DNA of 40,958 bases, from positions 1-40,958 of the forward strand of contig NZ_JPQU01000051.1 in the NCBI RefSeq assembly GCF_000737245.1, given 5' to 3'. This DNA is from Pseudomonas syringae (lineage in GTDB: Bacteria > Pseudomonadota > Gammaproteobacteria > Pseudomonadales > Pseudomonadaceae). The notes under the pieces were generated by a model. It worked only from the letters and a program-made list of their open reading frames with translations. It ran no database searches and was not told the DNA's origin. Positions 1 through 8,080 of this stretch are shown here, in pieces (position 1 is the first letter of the stretch; the number at the start of each line of letters is the position of its first letter). The position numbers and the translations under genes are program-made.

Positions 1-154
1 CCGAGCCCGACGGCCCGCACAACACAATACGCTCGCCCTGACGCACGTTCAGGTTAATGTCCTTGAGCACGTGAAACTGGCCGTACCACTTGTGTACGCC
101 CTCCATGCGGATCATGCCTTCGGCGCCCAGAGGCTTATTGATCACGTCACTCAT
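1..154 (-). CDS. ABC transporter ATP-binding protein, polar amino-acid type (partial, cut by window edge)
   Basis: Only the first 51 codons are in the window. The N-terminus reads MSDVINKPLGAEGMIRMEG and runs into an A-loop region (HKWYGQFHVLKDI) and the start of a Walker A motif (CGPSGS) where the window ends. This is the pattern of AapP/GltL-type ATPases that energise polar amino-acid importers. The ATG at 154 has an AGGAG ribosome site about 8 bases upstream, and the gene lies 9 bp after the preceding ATPase gene, so it is the last visible gene of the same operon. It is a second, non-identical ATPase for one apparent permease pair. It could instead begin another transporter set off the window edge. 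Confidence 0.85.
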   Translation of the reverse strand, partial: MSDVINKPLGAEGMIRMEGVHKWYGQFHVLKDINLNVRQGERIVLCGPSGS

Positions 155-163
155 CACAAGCTC

Positions 164-904
164 CTAGTGAAGAACACTCTGCAAGAACTGCCGGGTACGG
201 GCTTCTTTCGGCGCGCTGAAAATCTGCGACGGCGGCCCCATTTCGACTATCCGGCCGCCATCAAAAAACACCACTCGGTCCGCCACTTCCCGAGCAAAGC
301 CCATTTCGTGGGTTACGACGATCATAGTCATGCCTTCGCTGGCTAGCCCCTTCATGACGTTGAGCACATCGCCCACGGTTTCCGGGTCCAGGGCCGAGGT
401 CGGTTCGTCGAACAGCATCAACCTGGGCTTCATCGCCAGCGCGCGGACAATCGCCACGCGCTGTTGCTGTCCGCCTGACAACTCGGACGGATAGCCGTCA
501 GCCTTGTGCCGAAGTCCAACGCGATCCAGCAGCGCCAGGGCATTGCTCTGCGCATCAGCCTTGGACGCGCGCTTGAGCTTGACAGGCGCCAATATCATAT
601 TCGCCATCACCGTCATGTGCGGGAACAAGGTGTAATCCTGAAACACCATGCCGACTTCCTCGCGCAACCTGGCCAGTGCCTTGCGGTTGCCCGCCTTGAC
701 CGATTCACCACCGGCGATCACGACACTCCCGGCCGAGGGCTCTTCGAGACTGTTCAGGCAACGAATGAACGTGGACTTTCCCGAGCCGCTAGGGCCGATG
801 ATGACCACCACCTCCCCTTGGTGGACGTCCATGTCCACGCCTTTGACGACTTCGTGATCGCCAAAATGCTTATGAAGCCCGCGTACGGTCAGGATCGCGC
901 TCAT
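164..904 (-). CDS. ABC transporter ATP-binding protein, GlnQ/HisP type
   Basis: A complete 246-residue ATPase of polar amino-acid uptake systems, the usual length for the family. Walker A is GPSGSGKST at about residues 37-45, the Q-loop lies around VFQD (87-90), the signature LSGGQQQR is at 142-149, and Walker B with the catalytic Glu is LMLFDEPTS at about 162-170, followed by the D-loop ALDPE and the switch His in VVTHEM. It would hydrolyse ATP on the cytoplasmic face of the two permeases encoded upstream. Its ATG shares the sequence ATGA with the stop codon of the upstream lyase gene, implying translational coupling. The substrate cannot be read from the ATPase. Confidence 0.93.
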   Translation of the reverse strand: MSAILTVRGLHKHFGDHEVVKGVDMDVHQGEVVVIIGPSGSGKSTFIRCLNSLEEPSAGSVVIAGGESVKAGNRKALARLREEVGMVFQDYTLFPHMTVMANMILAPVKLKRASKADAQSNALALLDRVGLRHKADGYPSELSGGQQQRVAIVRALAMKPRLMLFDEPTSALDPETVGDVLNVMKGLASEGMTMIVVTHEMGFAREVADRVVFFDGGRIVEMGPPSQIFSAPKEARTRQFLQSVLH

Positions 905-2403
905 AGGCCAGCCTGTGCCTTGGTGGCGGCTTGCAAACGATCATGAGCGGCTGTCAGACGATCACGACGCGCCTGATTGGCTTGACGCTCACTCGCCAGA
1001 CGTACTCCGGCACGTTGCAGGCTCGGTGCGAGCGAAGCCTGCGACGGCCCACCTGCGGAACTGCGCGCTTGAACGTTGGCGACAGGGTCGAGGCAGTCCC
1101 GGACTTTCTGCGCGGGCAAATTCAGCGCGTGGCCCAGTTGCTCGATGGCGCAGGTGTCTACCATGGCTGTGTCGATCTGGTGGGCGGGCATACCGGCATC
1201 CATCGCCATACGCACCACGCCGCCCACCACGTGGTGGGCCTCACGGAACGACAGGTCTGCCTCACGTACGATCAAGTCCGCCAGACCGGTTGCTGTCGAG
1301 AAGTCCTCACCCGCACGCTTGACCGCAAGCCCGGCATTTGGCGTCGCGGTACGCAGTACCAGGTCCAGCAATTTCAGGCAGCGCAGGCTTTCTTCAGCCG
1401 CTTCCCAGAAGCCACGAGTGCCTTCGCGGTTGGCGTCGCCGGTGTGGGAAAAGTTGCTGCCCTTGATGCTCATGCTCGCGCCCATCAACAGGCCGACGAT
1501 GTGCCCGGTGCGGCCCTTGAGGTATTCGAGCACGGTCGGGTTTTTCTTCTGCGGCATGATGCTTGACGTGGCGGCAACGCTGTCCGGGAAGTCAATCAGG
1601 CTGAACTCGTGGGTGCTCCAGATAAAGTAATCCTGTGCCACCCGGCTCCAGAACACCGAAAGCAGGCTCAAATGCGACAGGCTTTCCAGAATGAAGTCCC
1701 GCGAACCCACTGCGTCCAGCGCATTATCCAGATAACCATCGAAACCCAGCAGTTCTGCGGTACGCGCACGATCGATATCGAAAGGTGTGCCAGCGAAGGC
1801 TGCAGCACCGAGCGGGCTTTGGTTCATGGTTTCCAGCGTCCGGGTCAGACGCTTGCAGTCACGTTCCAGTGCCTGCTCAACGGCCGACAGGTAATAACCG
1901 TAGGTGATCGGCTGCGCGGGTTGCAGGTGGGTGTAGCCGGGCATGACCACTGTGGCGAACACTTCGGCGTTGTTGAGGGCGGTCTGGCGCACTTGAATCA
2001 ACGCATCGATCAGATCCATCAACACTTCACGGCAGCGCAAGCGATCCAGCGTGGCAAGAATGTCGTTACGGCTACGGCCGGTATGCAAGCGCCCGCCAAT
2101 GTCGGTGCCGATCTGCTCAATCAGATGCGCTTCGTAGTTGAAATACGCATCTTCCCGGGACGGATCCAGTGGCACGACACTCGCTCCTGCCGCCTCCATG
2201 TCCAGGACGCCCTTGGCCAGCGCGGCGGCGTGCTCACCACGAATCAGGCCTTGCTCGGCGAGCATGACGATGTGCGCCTTATTGACGTTGCCAAGGTTAT
2301 CGAACCCATCGGCGAAACCCTCCAGGCGCGGCCGGTAGATAAACTCGTTGACTTCCGGGGCGGTGGCTTCTTTCAAACGCCTGCTGACTTTGGATTCTTG
2401 CAT
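901..2403 (-). CDS. Argininosuccinate lyase-like enzyme (aspartase/fumarase superfamily) within an ABC importer operon
   Basis: A 500-residue member of the ArgH branch. Visible motifs are HTGRSRND (about 107-114), the active-site His in PGYTHLQPAQP (Thr158-His159) and the mobile-loop signature SSIMPQKKNP (about 280-289) with the presumed base Ser and the Lys and Asn. The family eliminates fumarate from N-(dicarboxyethyl) compounds. I chose the ATG at 2403 (AGAGG ribosome site) rather than the longer frame from 2490, which would run 76 bp into the permease gene. It lies 11 bp after that permease and overlaps the ATPase by ATGA. After RSRND it has Ile-Leu-Ala-Thr, where biosynthetic ArgH usually has Gln-Val-Ala-Thr. 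With transport neighbours and an OccR-like regulator, a catabolic lyase (argininosuccinate, or an EDDS-lyase-like substrate) is my inference; it could still be an arginine biosynthetic ArgH. Confidence 0.88.
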   Translation of the reverse strand: MQESKVSRRLKEATAPEVNEFIYRPRLEGFADGFDNLGNVNKAHIVMLAEQGLIRGEHAAALAKGVLDMEAAGASVVPLDPSREDAYFNYEAHLIEQIGTDIGGRLHTGRSRNDILATLDRLRCREVLMDLIDALIQVRQTALNNAEVFATVVMPGYTHLQPAQPITYGYYLSAVEQALERDCKRLTRTLETMNQSPLGAAAFAGTPFDIDRARTAELLGFDGYLDNALDAVGSRDFILESLSHLSLLSVFWSRVAQDYFIWSTHEFSLIDFPDSVAATSSIMPQKKNPTVLEYLKGRTGHIVGLLMGASMSIKGSNFSHTGDANREGTRGFWEAAEESLRCLKLLDLVLRTATPNAGLAVKRAGEDFSTATGLADLIVREADLSFREAHHVVGGVVRMAMDAGMPAHQIDTAMVDTCAIEQLGHALNLPAQKVRDCLDPVANVQARSSAGGPSQASLAPSLQRAGVRLASERQANQARRDRLTAAHDRLQAATKAQAGL

Positions 2404-2414
2404 GGTGAAACCTC

Positions 2415-3092
2415 TTAAATAGTGGCACGCGTCACTGGGCGACCCAGGCGACGTTCGAGATAACGACTGAGCCAGCTCAGAAGTGAACAAATGACGAAGT
2501 ACACCAGCAACACCACGCCGTAGACGGTGAATGCAGGGCTGGCACCGGTCATGACCGTAGTGCGTTCGATGATGATCTGGCCGACTTTGAGGAACTCACC
2601 GACACCCACCAGCGCACCTAGGGAAGTGGCTTGCACGAGCATGGTCAGTAACCCGGTATAGGCCGGCAGAATGGCGCGCATCGACTGCGGGACTATCACG
2701 TGCAGATAGATCTGCCAGGGCCGTAAACCCAAGGCCCAGGCACTTTTCCATTGATGGCGAGCGACCGACTCAAGCCCGCCACGCACGATTTCGATGCCAT
2801 TGGCACTGCCCCACAACGTCAGGCCGGTGGTCACCGCCGCGAAAGGGCTCAGGTCGAGCCCTAACATGGGTGCGCCGAAAAAAATGAAGAACACGTTGAC
2901 GATCAGCGGGATCGAGCGGAACAGCTCAACGTAACCGTGTATTGCCCAGCGCAGGAGGCGGTTTTTCAGCGTTGCCAGCACCCCGAATAGCGCGGAGATC
3001 AACGTGGTGAACAGCAGCACCACCAGGGCCAGGCGTAGCGTCATCCACAAGCCTTTGGAAACGAAACCCCAGTTTTCGACTAGAAAATTCAT
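2415..3092 (-). CDS. Polar amino-acid ABC transporter permease, HisMQ family
   Basis: A 225-residue inner-membrane permease beginning MNFLVENWGFVSKGLW. Hydrophobic segments are separated by the family pattern ELFRSIPLIVNVFFIFFG near residues 57-74, followed by the EAA-type cytoplasmic loop (GGLESVARHQWKSAWALGL) that contacts the ATPase. It begins 7 bp after the stop of the first permease gene and ends 11 bp before the lyase start, so the genes are one transcript. It presumably forms a heterodimer with the adjacent permease. Confidence 0.9.
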   Translation of the reverse strand: MNFLVENWGFVSKGLWMTLRLALVVLLFTTLISALFGVLATLKNRLLRWAIHGYVELFRSIPLIVNVFFIFFGAPMLGLDLSPFAAVTTGLTLWGSANGIEIVRGGLESVARHQWKSAWALGLRPWQIYLHVIVPQSMRAILPAYTGLLTMLVQATSLGALVGVGEFLKVGQIIIERTTVMTGASPAFTVYGVVLLVYFVICSLLSWLSRYLERRLGRPVTRATI

Positions 3093-3099
3093 CGTTGCC

Positions 3100-3762
3100 T
3101 CACTGCCGGAAAGGTCGTTGCAAGTGAGCCGAAAGACGTCCGGTCAACAGCGCCAGAATCGCCACCAATGCCAGGTACATCACGCAGATAGCGCTGAACA
3201 TCTCGATGGCCCGGAAATCCGTCGCAATTCGATCCACCGCCACGAAAGTCAGCTCCGCCAAGCCAATCGCCTGGAGATACGAGGAGTTCTTGAGCAGTGA
3301 TATCGACGTATTGAGCACCGCCGGCAAACTGGTGCGAAATGCGATGGGCAAGGCCACCAGACAGAAGTAATGACTCGGCTTCAGGCTCAGGGCCATGCTT
3401 GCCTCGCGCATCCCATGCTCGACGGTCGCCAGACCGCCGCGCATGTTTTCAATCTGGTAAGCACCGGCCCATAACGACAGGCAAAACACTCCGGACCAGA
3501 ACAGCGACAACTCCAGGCCAATGGCTGGCAGCCCGTAGAAGATGAAGAACAACTGCACCAGAATTGGTGTGTTGCGAATCAACTCCACATACAGCACCAC
3601 CAATTGCGAGATCACCGGGACTTTCATCACTCGCGCGGCGCCGCCCACGACACCGATGAGCAATGCGAGCACGATGGACAGCAAAGACACCCGCAACGTC
3701 ATCAACACGCCGTCGAGCAGTGCAGGCCATTGCGCCAGCAGGTAGTTGAAATCAAAGTCCAT
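3100..3762 (-). CDS. Polar amino-acid ABC transporter permease, HisMQ family
   Basis: A 220-residue membrane protein with the same architecture as the next permease. It has an N-terminal hydrophobic segment (LLSIVLALLIGVVGGAARV), the diagnostic ELIRNTPILVQLFFIFYGLP and an EAA loop (RGGLATVEHGMREASMAL). It lies 12 bp downstream of the binding-protein gene and 7 bp upstream of the second permease. The two permeases share motifs but are clearly different in sequence, as expected for a heterodimeric pore. Confidence 0.9.
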   Translation of the reverse strand: MDFDFNYLLAQWPALLDGVLMTLRVSLLSIVLALLIGVVGGAARVMKVPVISQLVVLYVELIRNTPILVQLFFIFYGLPAIGLELSLFWSGVFCLSLWAGAYQIENMRGGLATVEHGMREASMALSLKPSHYFCLVALPIAFRTSLPAVLNTSISLLKNSSYLQAIGLAELTFVAVDRIATDFRAIEMFSAICVMYLALVAILALLTGRLSAHLQRPFRQ

Positions 3763-3774
3763 GAGTGGCGCCCG

Positions 3775-4620
3775 TCAGAGGGCTTCAGCAGGTTTGGCCT
3801 GCTCGAAGACGCTCAGGTAATAGCTTTGGATATTGGTCGGGACGAATTGCTGTACCCACACACGAAACAGCTTCTCTTCGTGCATGCGGGCTACGGCCGC
3901 ACTCAGGTAATCGCGCCACTGATCTTCGTTCTTGCGCACGCCAATGGCAGCATCGGAAATCTGGAACGGCTCATTGAGCAGTCGCGCGTCTTTATCGTTG
4001 TCAATGACAACCACCAGCGTGGCGGCATCGTGGGTGTAAGCGTCGGCACGGCCTTGACGGAACGTCTGCAGCGCGTCGGCAGCGCTGTTCATTCGCAGGG
4101 TTTTGACCTCGGGCATGTGATCTTCAAACCACTTGGCCTGCACTGAGCCCTTCAGGGTGGCGAGCGTTTTGCCCTTAAGGTCGGTGATTTTCTTGATCGC
4201 GCTGTCTTTCTTGACAATCACGTCGCTGGCACCCCATCGGTACGGCGTCGTGAAGTCGATCACGCGTTGACGCTCAGGCGTCACACCAAGGGTGGCGATA
4301 AGGAAATCGACCTTGCGACCCAGCAGCTGCGGTACGCGATTTTCAGCGGTCACGCAGGTAAAGGTCACTTTGTCTTTGGAGCCCAGCGCCCACAATCCAA
4401 TCTGCTTGGCCATTTCCACTTCGACACCGGCGAATTCGCCGCTGCCGTCCTGAAAGCCGTAGGGTGGCTGGTCACAACGCACGCCAGCGCGCAGTTGCCC
4501 GGCGTCTTTGATCTCGGCGGGTACAGCGGGAAGTTCGGCCGCCTGCAACTGCGCGATTCCTGCGAATGCAACGCACGACAATGCCAGCGCGCTACCCAAT
4601 TTCTTGTAAGAAAACGACAT
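3775..4620 (-). CDS. Periplasmic amino-acid-type solute-binding protein (SBP family 3)
   Basis: A 281-residue exported binding protein. The start at 4620 is preceded by a perfect AGGAGG seven bases upstream, which decides it against the longer frame from 4683. A Sec signal peptide (MSFSYKKLGSALALSC, then hydrophobic residues to LQA-AEL) precedes two lobes. The first contains RAGVRCDQPPYGFQD and GVEVEMAKQIG, and the second the family-typical GVTPERQRVIDFTTPY. Two Cys residues (in VRCDQ and FTCVT) could form a disulfide. It is first in the importer operon and should set the specificity, which cannot be read by eye. Confidence 0.9.
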   Translation of the reverse strand: MSFSYKKLGSALALSCVAFAGIAQLQAAELPAVPAEIKDAGQLRAGVRCDQPPYGFQDGSGEFAGVEVEMAKQIGLWALGSKDKVTFTCVTAENRVPQLLGRKVDFLIATLGVTPERQRVIDFTTPYRWGASDVIVKKDSAIKKITDLKGKTLATLKGSVQAKWFEDHMPEVKTLRMNSAADALQTFRQGRADAYTHDAATLVVVIDNDKDARLLNEPFQISDAAIGVRKNEDQWRDYLSAAVARMHEEKLFRVWVQQFVPTNIQSYYLSVFEQAKPAEAL

Positions 4621-4736
4621 GATGCCTCCTGGTACATAACAGCGACGACCGACCAGTGGCACGGGACGACGCAATGAATTCAAGGGCAGAACAAGGTGAT
4701 GATGGAGCGGATTAGATCGAGTCCGTCTGCGCGGTT

Positions 4737-4752
4737 ATTTCGATCTCGCAAT
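4737..4752. promoter_or_regulatory. Candidate LysR-type operator (T-N11-A dyad)
   Basis: The sequence ATTTCGATCTCGCAAT has 7-bp arms around a 2-bp centre with one mismatch, and contains the T-N11-A pattern typical of LysR-family sites. It lies in the 207-bp divergent region, 76 bp before the LysR start and 117 bp before the binding-protein start, where an autoregulating, divergently acting regulator would be expected to bind. This is inference from position and symmetry. Confidence 0.45.
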
Positions 4753-4827
4753 CAGTTATAAAGCCTCTGGATCATGTCAACAAATGACAATACAGTAGGC
4801 ATCCATACCGATTTGATATGCCCGATT

Positions 4828-5730
4828 ATGAACTTCAAACAAATTGAAGCTTTCCGCGCGGTGATGCTGAGCGGCTCGATGACCGCTGCCGCGGCGTCTT
4901 TGCACACTTCCCAGCCGAACATCAGCAGACTCATTGCGCAGCTGGAACGCAGCAGTGGTTTCAAGCTATTTGAAAGAGTGGGTGGGCGAGTGCTGCCTAC
5001 CGATGAGGGCGCATCGCTCTTCGCCGACGTAGAGCGGGCGTTCATTGGCCTGCAGAGCCTGGAAAAATCGGCACAGAACATTCGCCGGGGTGGTACCGGC
5101 CGTTTGCGTATCGCGGCGGTACCCTCACTGTCGCTGACGATTCTGCCCAAAGTTATCCAGCGCTTTCGCCAGGAAAATCCAGCCGTCACGATCTCGATTC
5201 ACACCAGCGACTCTCCAATGGTGGCGCATTGGGCTGCCTCGCAATTCTGTGACCTTGGGTTGGTGTCATACATCGGCGAAGACATGCCGGGGGTGAACGC
5301 GCAGATGATCTGCGATGTGCCAGGCGTCTGCGTATTTCCCAAAGATCATCGCCTGAGCACGCTTGAGTCAGTGACGCCGGAGGATCTGCGGGACGAAGAA
5401 TTTATCTCACTGTCCCTCAATGACGGCTCACGGACCCGTGTTGATCGAGCGTTTCCTGATAGCAAGGGCTATCGAAAACTGAGCCTGGAGACTCCCTATG
5501 CAGCGACCGTGTGCTCGCTGGTAGGGCTTGGCCTGGGAGTCAGCATTGTCAGCCCGATGGTGGCGCTGGATTACTTGCATACCGGAATCGGAATTCGGCC
5601 ATTTCGCCCGCAGATACATTTCACGACTTATCTGTTGCTGCCGTCTGATCGACCACAAAGCATGCTGACAAAGCGTTTTGGGCAGATGATTCATGAAATG
5701 CTCAGCAGTGCCTCAAAGGACTGGCAGTGA
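4828..5730 (+). CDS. LysR-family transcriptional regulator, OccR/NocR-like
   Basis: A 300-residue regulator. The N-terminal winged helix-turn-helix starts MNFKQIEAFRAVMLSGSMTA and includes TSQPNISRLIAQLE, which is close to what I recall of the opine-responsive regulators OccR and NocR. The C-terminal two-lobed ligand domain starts near residue 90 (GTGRLRIAAVPSLS). I start at 4828, where family alignments begin, rather than 4774; neither has a strong ribosome site. It is divergent from the importer/lyase operon and probably activates it in response to the imported compound. The ligand is unknown. Confidence 0.9.
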   Translation: MNFKQIEAFRAVMLSGSMTAAAASLHTSQPNISRLIAQLERSSGFKLFERVGGRVLPTDEGASLFADVERAFIGLQSLEKSAQNIRRGGTGRLRIAAVPSLSLTILPKVIQRFRQENPAVTISIHTSDSPMVAHWAASQFCDLGLVSYIGEDMPGVNAQMICDVPGVCVFPKDHRLSTLESVTPEDLRDEEFISLSLNDGSRTRVDRAFPDSKGYRKLSLETPYAATVCSLVGLGLGVSIVSPMVALDYLHTGIGIRPFRPQIHFTTYLLLPSDRPQSMLTKRFGQMIHEMLSSASKDWQ

Positions 5731-5847
5731 GCCTCGCCCTATGGGGAAGTCTATGCCTGTCTGCTCCTGCGCACAGGTGCCTGAACATTTGACTTCCTAG
5801 AGCAACAACTCTAAAACCGACAGATAACTCCAACTGGAATCACCCAC

Positions 5848-7278
5848 ATGCCCGCCGAACACGCCTGGTTGCCGGACCGGACTTCACCACTCAGTGAACT
5901 TGAGCGCGTGTTCGCCACCCAGCGTAAGGCTTTCGCAGCCAACCCGATGCCGACTCACGATGAGCGCTCGCAATGGTTGACCCGTTTGCATAATCTGCTT
6001 TGCGCCGAGAAGCAGGCGCTGATCGAAGCAATCAGCAGCGATTTCAGCCATCGCAGTGCCGACGAGACACTTATGGCTGAAATCATGCCCAGCCTGTTCG
6101 GCATCAAGGATGCGCTCAAACATCTGAAGATGTGGATGAAGCCATCCCCGCGCAAGGTGGGCATTGCCTTTCAACCAGCCTCCGCCAAGGTGATCTACCA
6201 ACCGCTGGGCGTGGTGGGGATCATCGTCCCGTGGAATTACCCACTGTTTCTCGCCATCGGGCCCATGATCGGCGCGTTGGCGGCGGGCAATCGGGTGATG
6301 CTCAAGCTCAGCGAATCGACCCCCGCCACCGGTGAATTGCTCAAGCGCCTGTTAGCGCGGGCGTTCCCTGAAGATCTGGTTGCCGTGGTGCTCGGTGAAG
6401 CTGACGTAGGCATCGCGTTTTCCAGCCTCCCGTTCGACCACCTGCTGTTCACCGGCGCAACCAGCGTCGGCAAGCATGTAATGCGCGCTGCGGCGGAGAA
6501 TCTCACACCCGTGACCCTGGAACTGGGAGGCAAATCCCCTGCGATTGTGTCCCACGACGTGCCGCTCAAGGACGCGGCCGAGCGCATCGCCTTTGGCAAG
6601 ACGATGAACGCCGGCCAGACCTGCGTTGCGCCGGATTACGTGCTGGTCCCGGAGGATCGAGTCGAGGGCTTTGTTGAAGCCTACAAAAGGGCGGTCCTGG
6701 GGTTTTATCCGACGCTGATTGATAACCCGGACTACACGGCAATCATCAATCAGCGACAGCTGGCACGACTCAATCATTATCTGGACGATGCCACTCTCAA
6801 GGGCGCCAAGGTCATTGCCCTGTACGAAACCGGCCAGGGACAACGCATGCCGTTTAGCCTGCTGCTCAATGTCAGCGACGACATGTTGGTGATGCAGGAC
6901 GAAATATTCGGACCGCTGCTGCCCATCGTCAGCTACTCACGCATCGACGAGGCCTTTGCCTACGTCAATCAGCGGCCTCGGCCACTGGCCCTGTATTACT
7001 TCGGCTACAACAAGGCCGAACAAACTCGCGTCCTGGAGCAGACCCATTCCGGCGGCGTGTGTCTGAATGACACCTTGCTCCATGTCGCCCAGGATGATTT
7101 GCCATTTGGCGGCGTAGGCCCTTCTGGAATGGGCCATTACCACGGTCGCGAAGGTTTCATGACCTTCAGCAAAGCCAAGGGCGTGCTCATCAAGCAACGC
7201 TTCAACGCCGCGCGGCTGATTTACCCGCCCTATGGCAAGGCGATTCAGAAGTTGGTCTATAAATTGTTTATTCGTTAA
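5848..7278 (+). CDS. calB: Aldehyde dehydrogenase, coniferyl-aldehyde dehydrogenase type
   Basis: A 476-residue NAD(P)-dependent aldehyde dehydrogenase. It shows the Rossmann-fold stretch IIVPWNYPLFLAIGPMIGAL, the catalytic Glu in ELGGKSP (Glu225) and the nucleophilic Cys in GQTCVAPDY (Cys259). The C-terminal PFGGVGPSGMGHYHG is typical of the coniferyl-aldehyde / fatty-aldehyde branch, whose members are near this length. The reaction would be oxidation of an aromatic or long-chain aldehyde to the acid; the exact substrate is inferred from family resemblance. The gene stands alone, 117 bp after the LysR gene and followed by a REP pair, so I do not connect it with the ABC operon. Confidence 0.8.
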   Translation: MPAEHAWLPDRTSPLSELERVFATQRKAFAANPMPTHDERSQWLTRLHNLLCAEKQALIEAISSDFSHRSADETLMAEIMPSLFGIKDALKHLKMWMKPSPRKVGIAFQPASAKVIYQPLGVVGIIVPWNYPLFLAIGPMIGALAAGNRVMLKLSESTPATGELLKRLLARAFPEDLVAVVLGEADVGIAFSSLPFDHLLFTGATSVGKHVMRAAAENLTPVTLELGGKSPAIVSHDVPLKDAAERIAFGKTMNAGQTCVAPDYVLVPEDRVEGFVEAYKRAVLGFYPTLIDNPDYTAIINQRQLARLNHYLDDATLKGAKVIALYETGQGQRMPFSLLLNVSDDMLVMQDEIFGPLLPIVSYSRIDEAFAYVNQRPRPLALYYFGYNKAEQTRVLEQTHSGGVCLNDTLLHVAQDDLPFGGVGPSGMGHYHGREGFMTFSKAKGVLIKQRFNAARLIYPPYGKAIQKLVYKLFIR

Positions 7279-7290
7279 AAGGTTCTCCCC

Positions 7291-7380
7291 CTGTGGGAGC
7301 GGTGCTTGCCCGCGATAAGGCTGGCCGCAATTAACTTTAGATCACCCAAACCTTATCGCGGGCAAGCACCGCTCCCACAG
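7291..7380. repeat. REP pair (REPIN), class B variant, perfect 30-bp arms
   Basis: Arms at 7291-7320 and 7351-7380 are exact reverse complements over 30 bp with a 30-bp spacer. The core is GGAGCGGTGCTTGCCCGCGA, the family of the repeats flanking the RAYT gene at 15460-15918. It lies between calB and coaD and may also act as a 3' stabilising hairpin. Confidence 0.9.
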
Positions 7381-7498
7381 AGGTATTCAGGGCCAGATCG
7401 ATAGCAATACGACCTTCGCCTTCAGCACGCCGACTTGGCCCACCGGGATTGCTGCGATACCATCCGACTCCCCAAAGGACTCCGACCAGGACGACGCG

Positions 7499-7978
7499 AT
7501 GAACCGAGTGTTGTATCCAGGCACCTTCGACCCTATTACCAAGGGCCATGGCGATCTGGTCGAACGAGCATCGCGCCTGTTCGACCAAGTCGTGATTGCT
7601 GTGGCTGCCAGCCCGAAGAAAAACCCGCTGTTTCCGCTGGAACAGCGCGTTGAGCTGGCCCGCGAGGTCACTAAACATCTGCCGAATGTTGAAGTGGTGG
7701 GCTTTTCGACACTGCTTGCGCACTTTGCCAAGGAGCAGAACGCCAACGTATTCCTTCGCGGCCTGCGTGCCGTTTCGGATTTCGAATACGAGTTCCAGCT
7801 AGCGAACATGAATCGCCAACTGGCACCGGACGTCGAAAGTTTATTCCTCACTCCGTCGGAACGTTATTCGTTCATTTCCTCGACACTGGTCCGTGAAATC
7901 GCCGCACTGGGCGGGGATATCAGTAAATTCGTCCATCCGGCCGTCGCCACGGCGCTGACTGAACGCTTCAAGCGCTAA
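7499..7978 (+). CDS. coaD: Phosphopantetheine adenylyltransferase
   Basis: A 159-residue enzyme of the nucleotidyltransferase fold that joins ATP and 4'-phosphopantetheine to give dephospho-CoA, the penultimate step of coenzyme A synthesis. The N-terminus MNRVLYPGTFDPITKGHGD carries the family T/HxGH nucleotide-binding motif. Downstream are RGLRAVSDFEYEFQLANMN and the C-terminal ISSTLVREIA signature that binds ATP phosphates. Length and motifs match the bacterial CoaD family throughout. It is followed 35 bp downstream by a perfect 10-bp hairpin and then by the ferredoxin gene on the same strand. Confidence 0.97.
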   Translation: MNRVLYPGTFDPITKGHGDLVERASRLFDQVVIAVAASPKKNPLFPLEQRVELAREVTKHLPNVEVVGFSTLLAHFAKEQNANVFLRGLRAVSDFEYEFQLANMNRQLAPDVESLFLTPSERYSFISSTLVREIAALGGDISKFVHPAVATALTERFKR

Positions 7979-8013
7979 GCTCTTTGCCGCACGCCCCGGG
8001 TGCATCGGAACGA

Positions 8014-8040
8014 CTAATGCGGCACAATTCGCCGCATTAG
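8014..8040 (+). terminator. Terminator-like hairpin between coaD and ferredoxin gene
   Basis: CTAATGCGGC at 8014-8023 pairs perfectly with GCCGCATTAG at 8031-8040 around a 7-base loop. Only a weak T-rich tail (ATTTC) follows, so it may be an attenuating or processing hairpin rather than a full terminator. Confidence 0.5.
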
Positions 8041-8080
8041 ATTTCATGTGCCCCCGCGTCGGCTGGGGCAGGAGTGCTTC

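Noticed and set aside
5752..5783. Weak hairpin after the LysR gene as terminator
   Set aside because: CCTGT/ACAGG arms are only 5 bp and no T-run follows.
7381..7498. Possible remnant gene between the REP pair and coaD
   Set aside because: Short frames exist on both strands but none has a start, ribosome site or recognisable motif; probably coaD leader.
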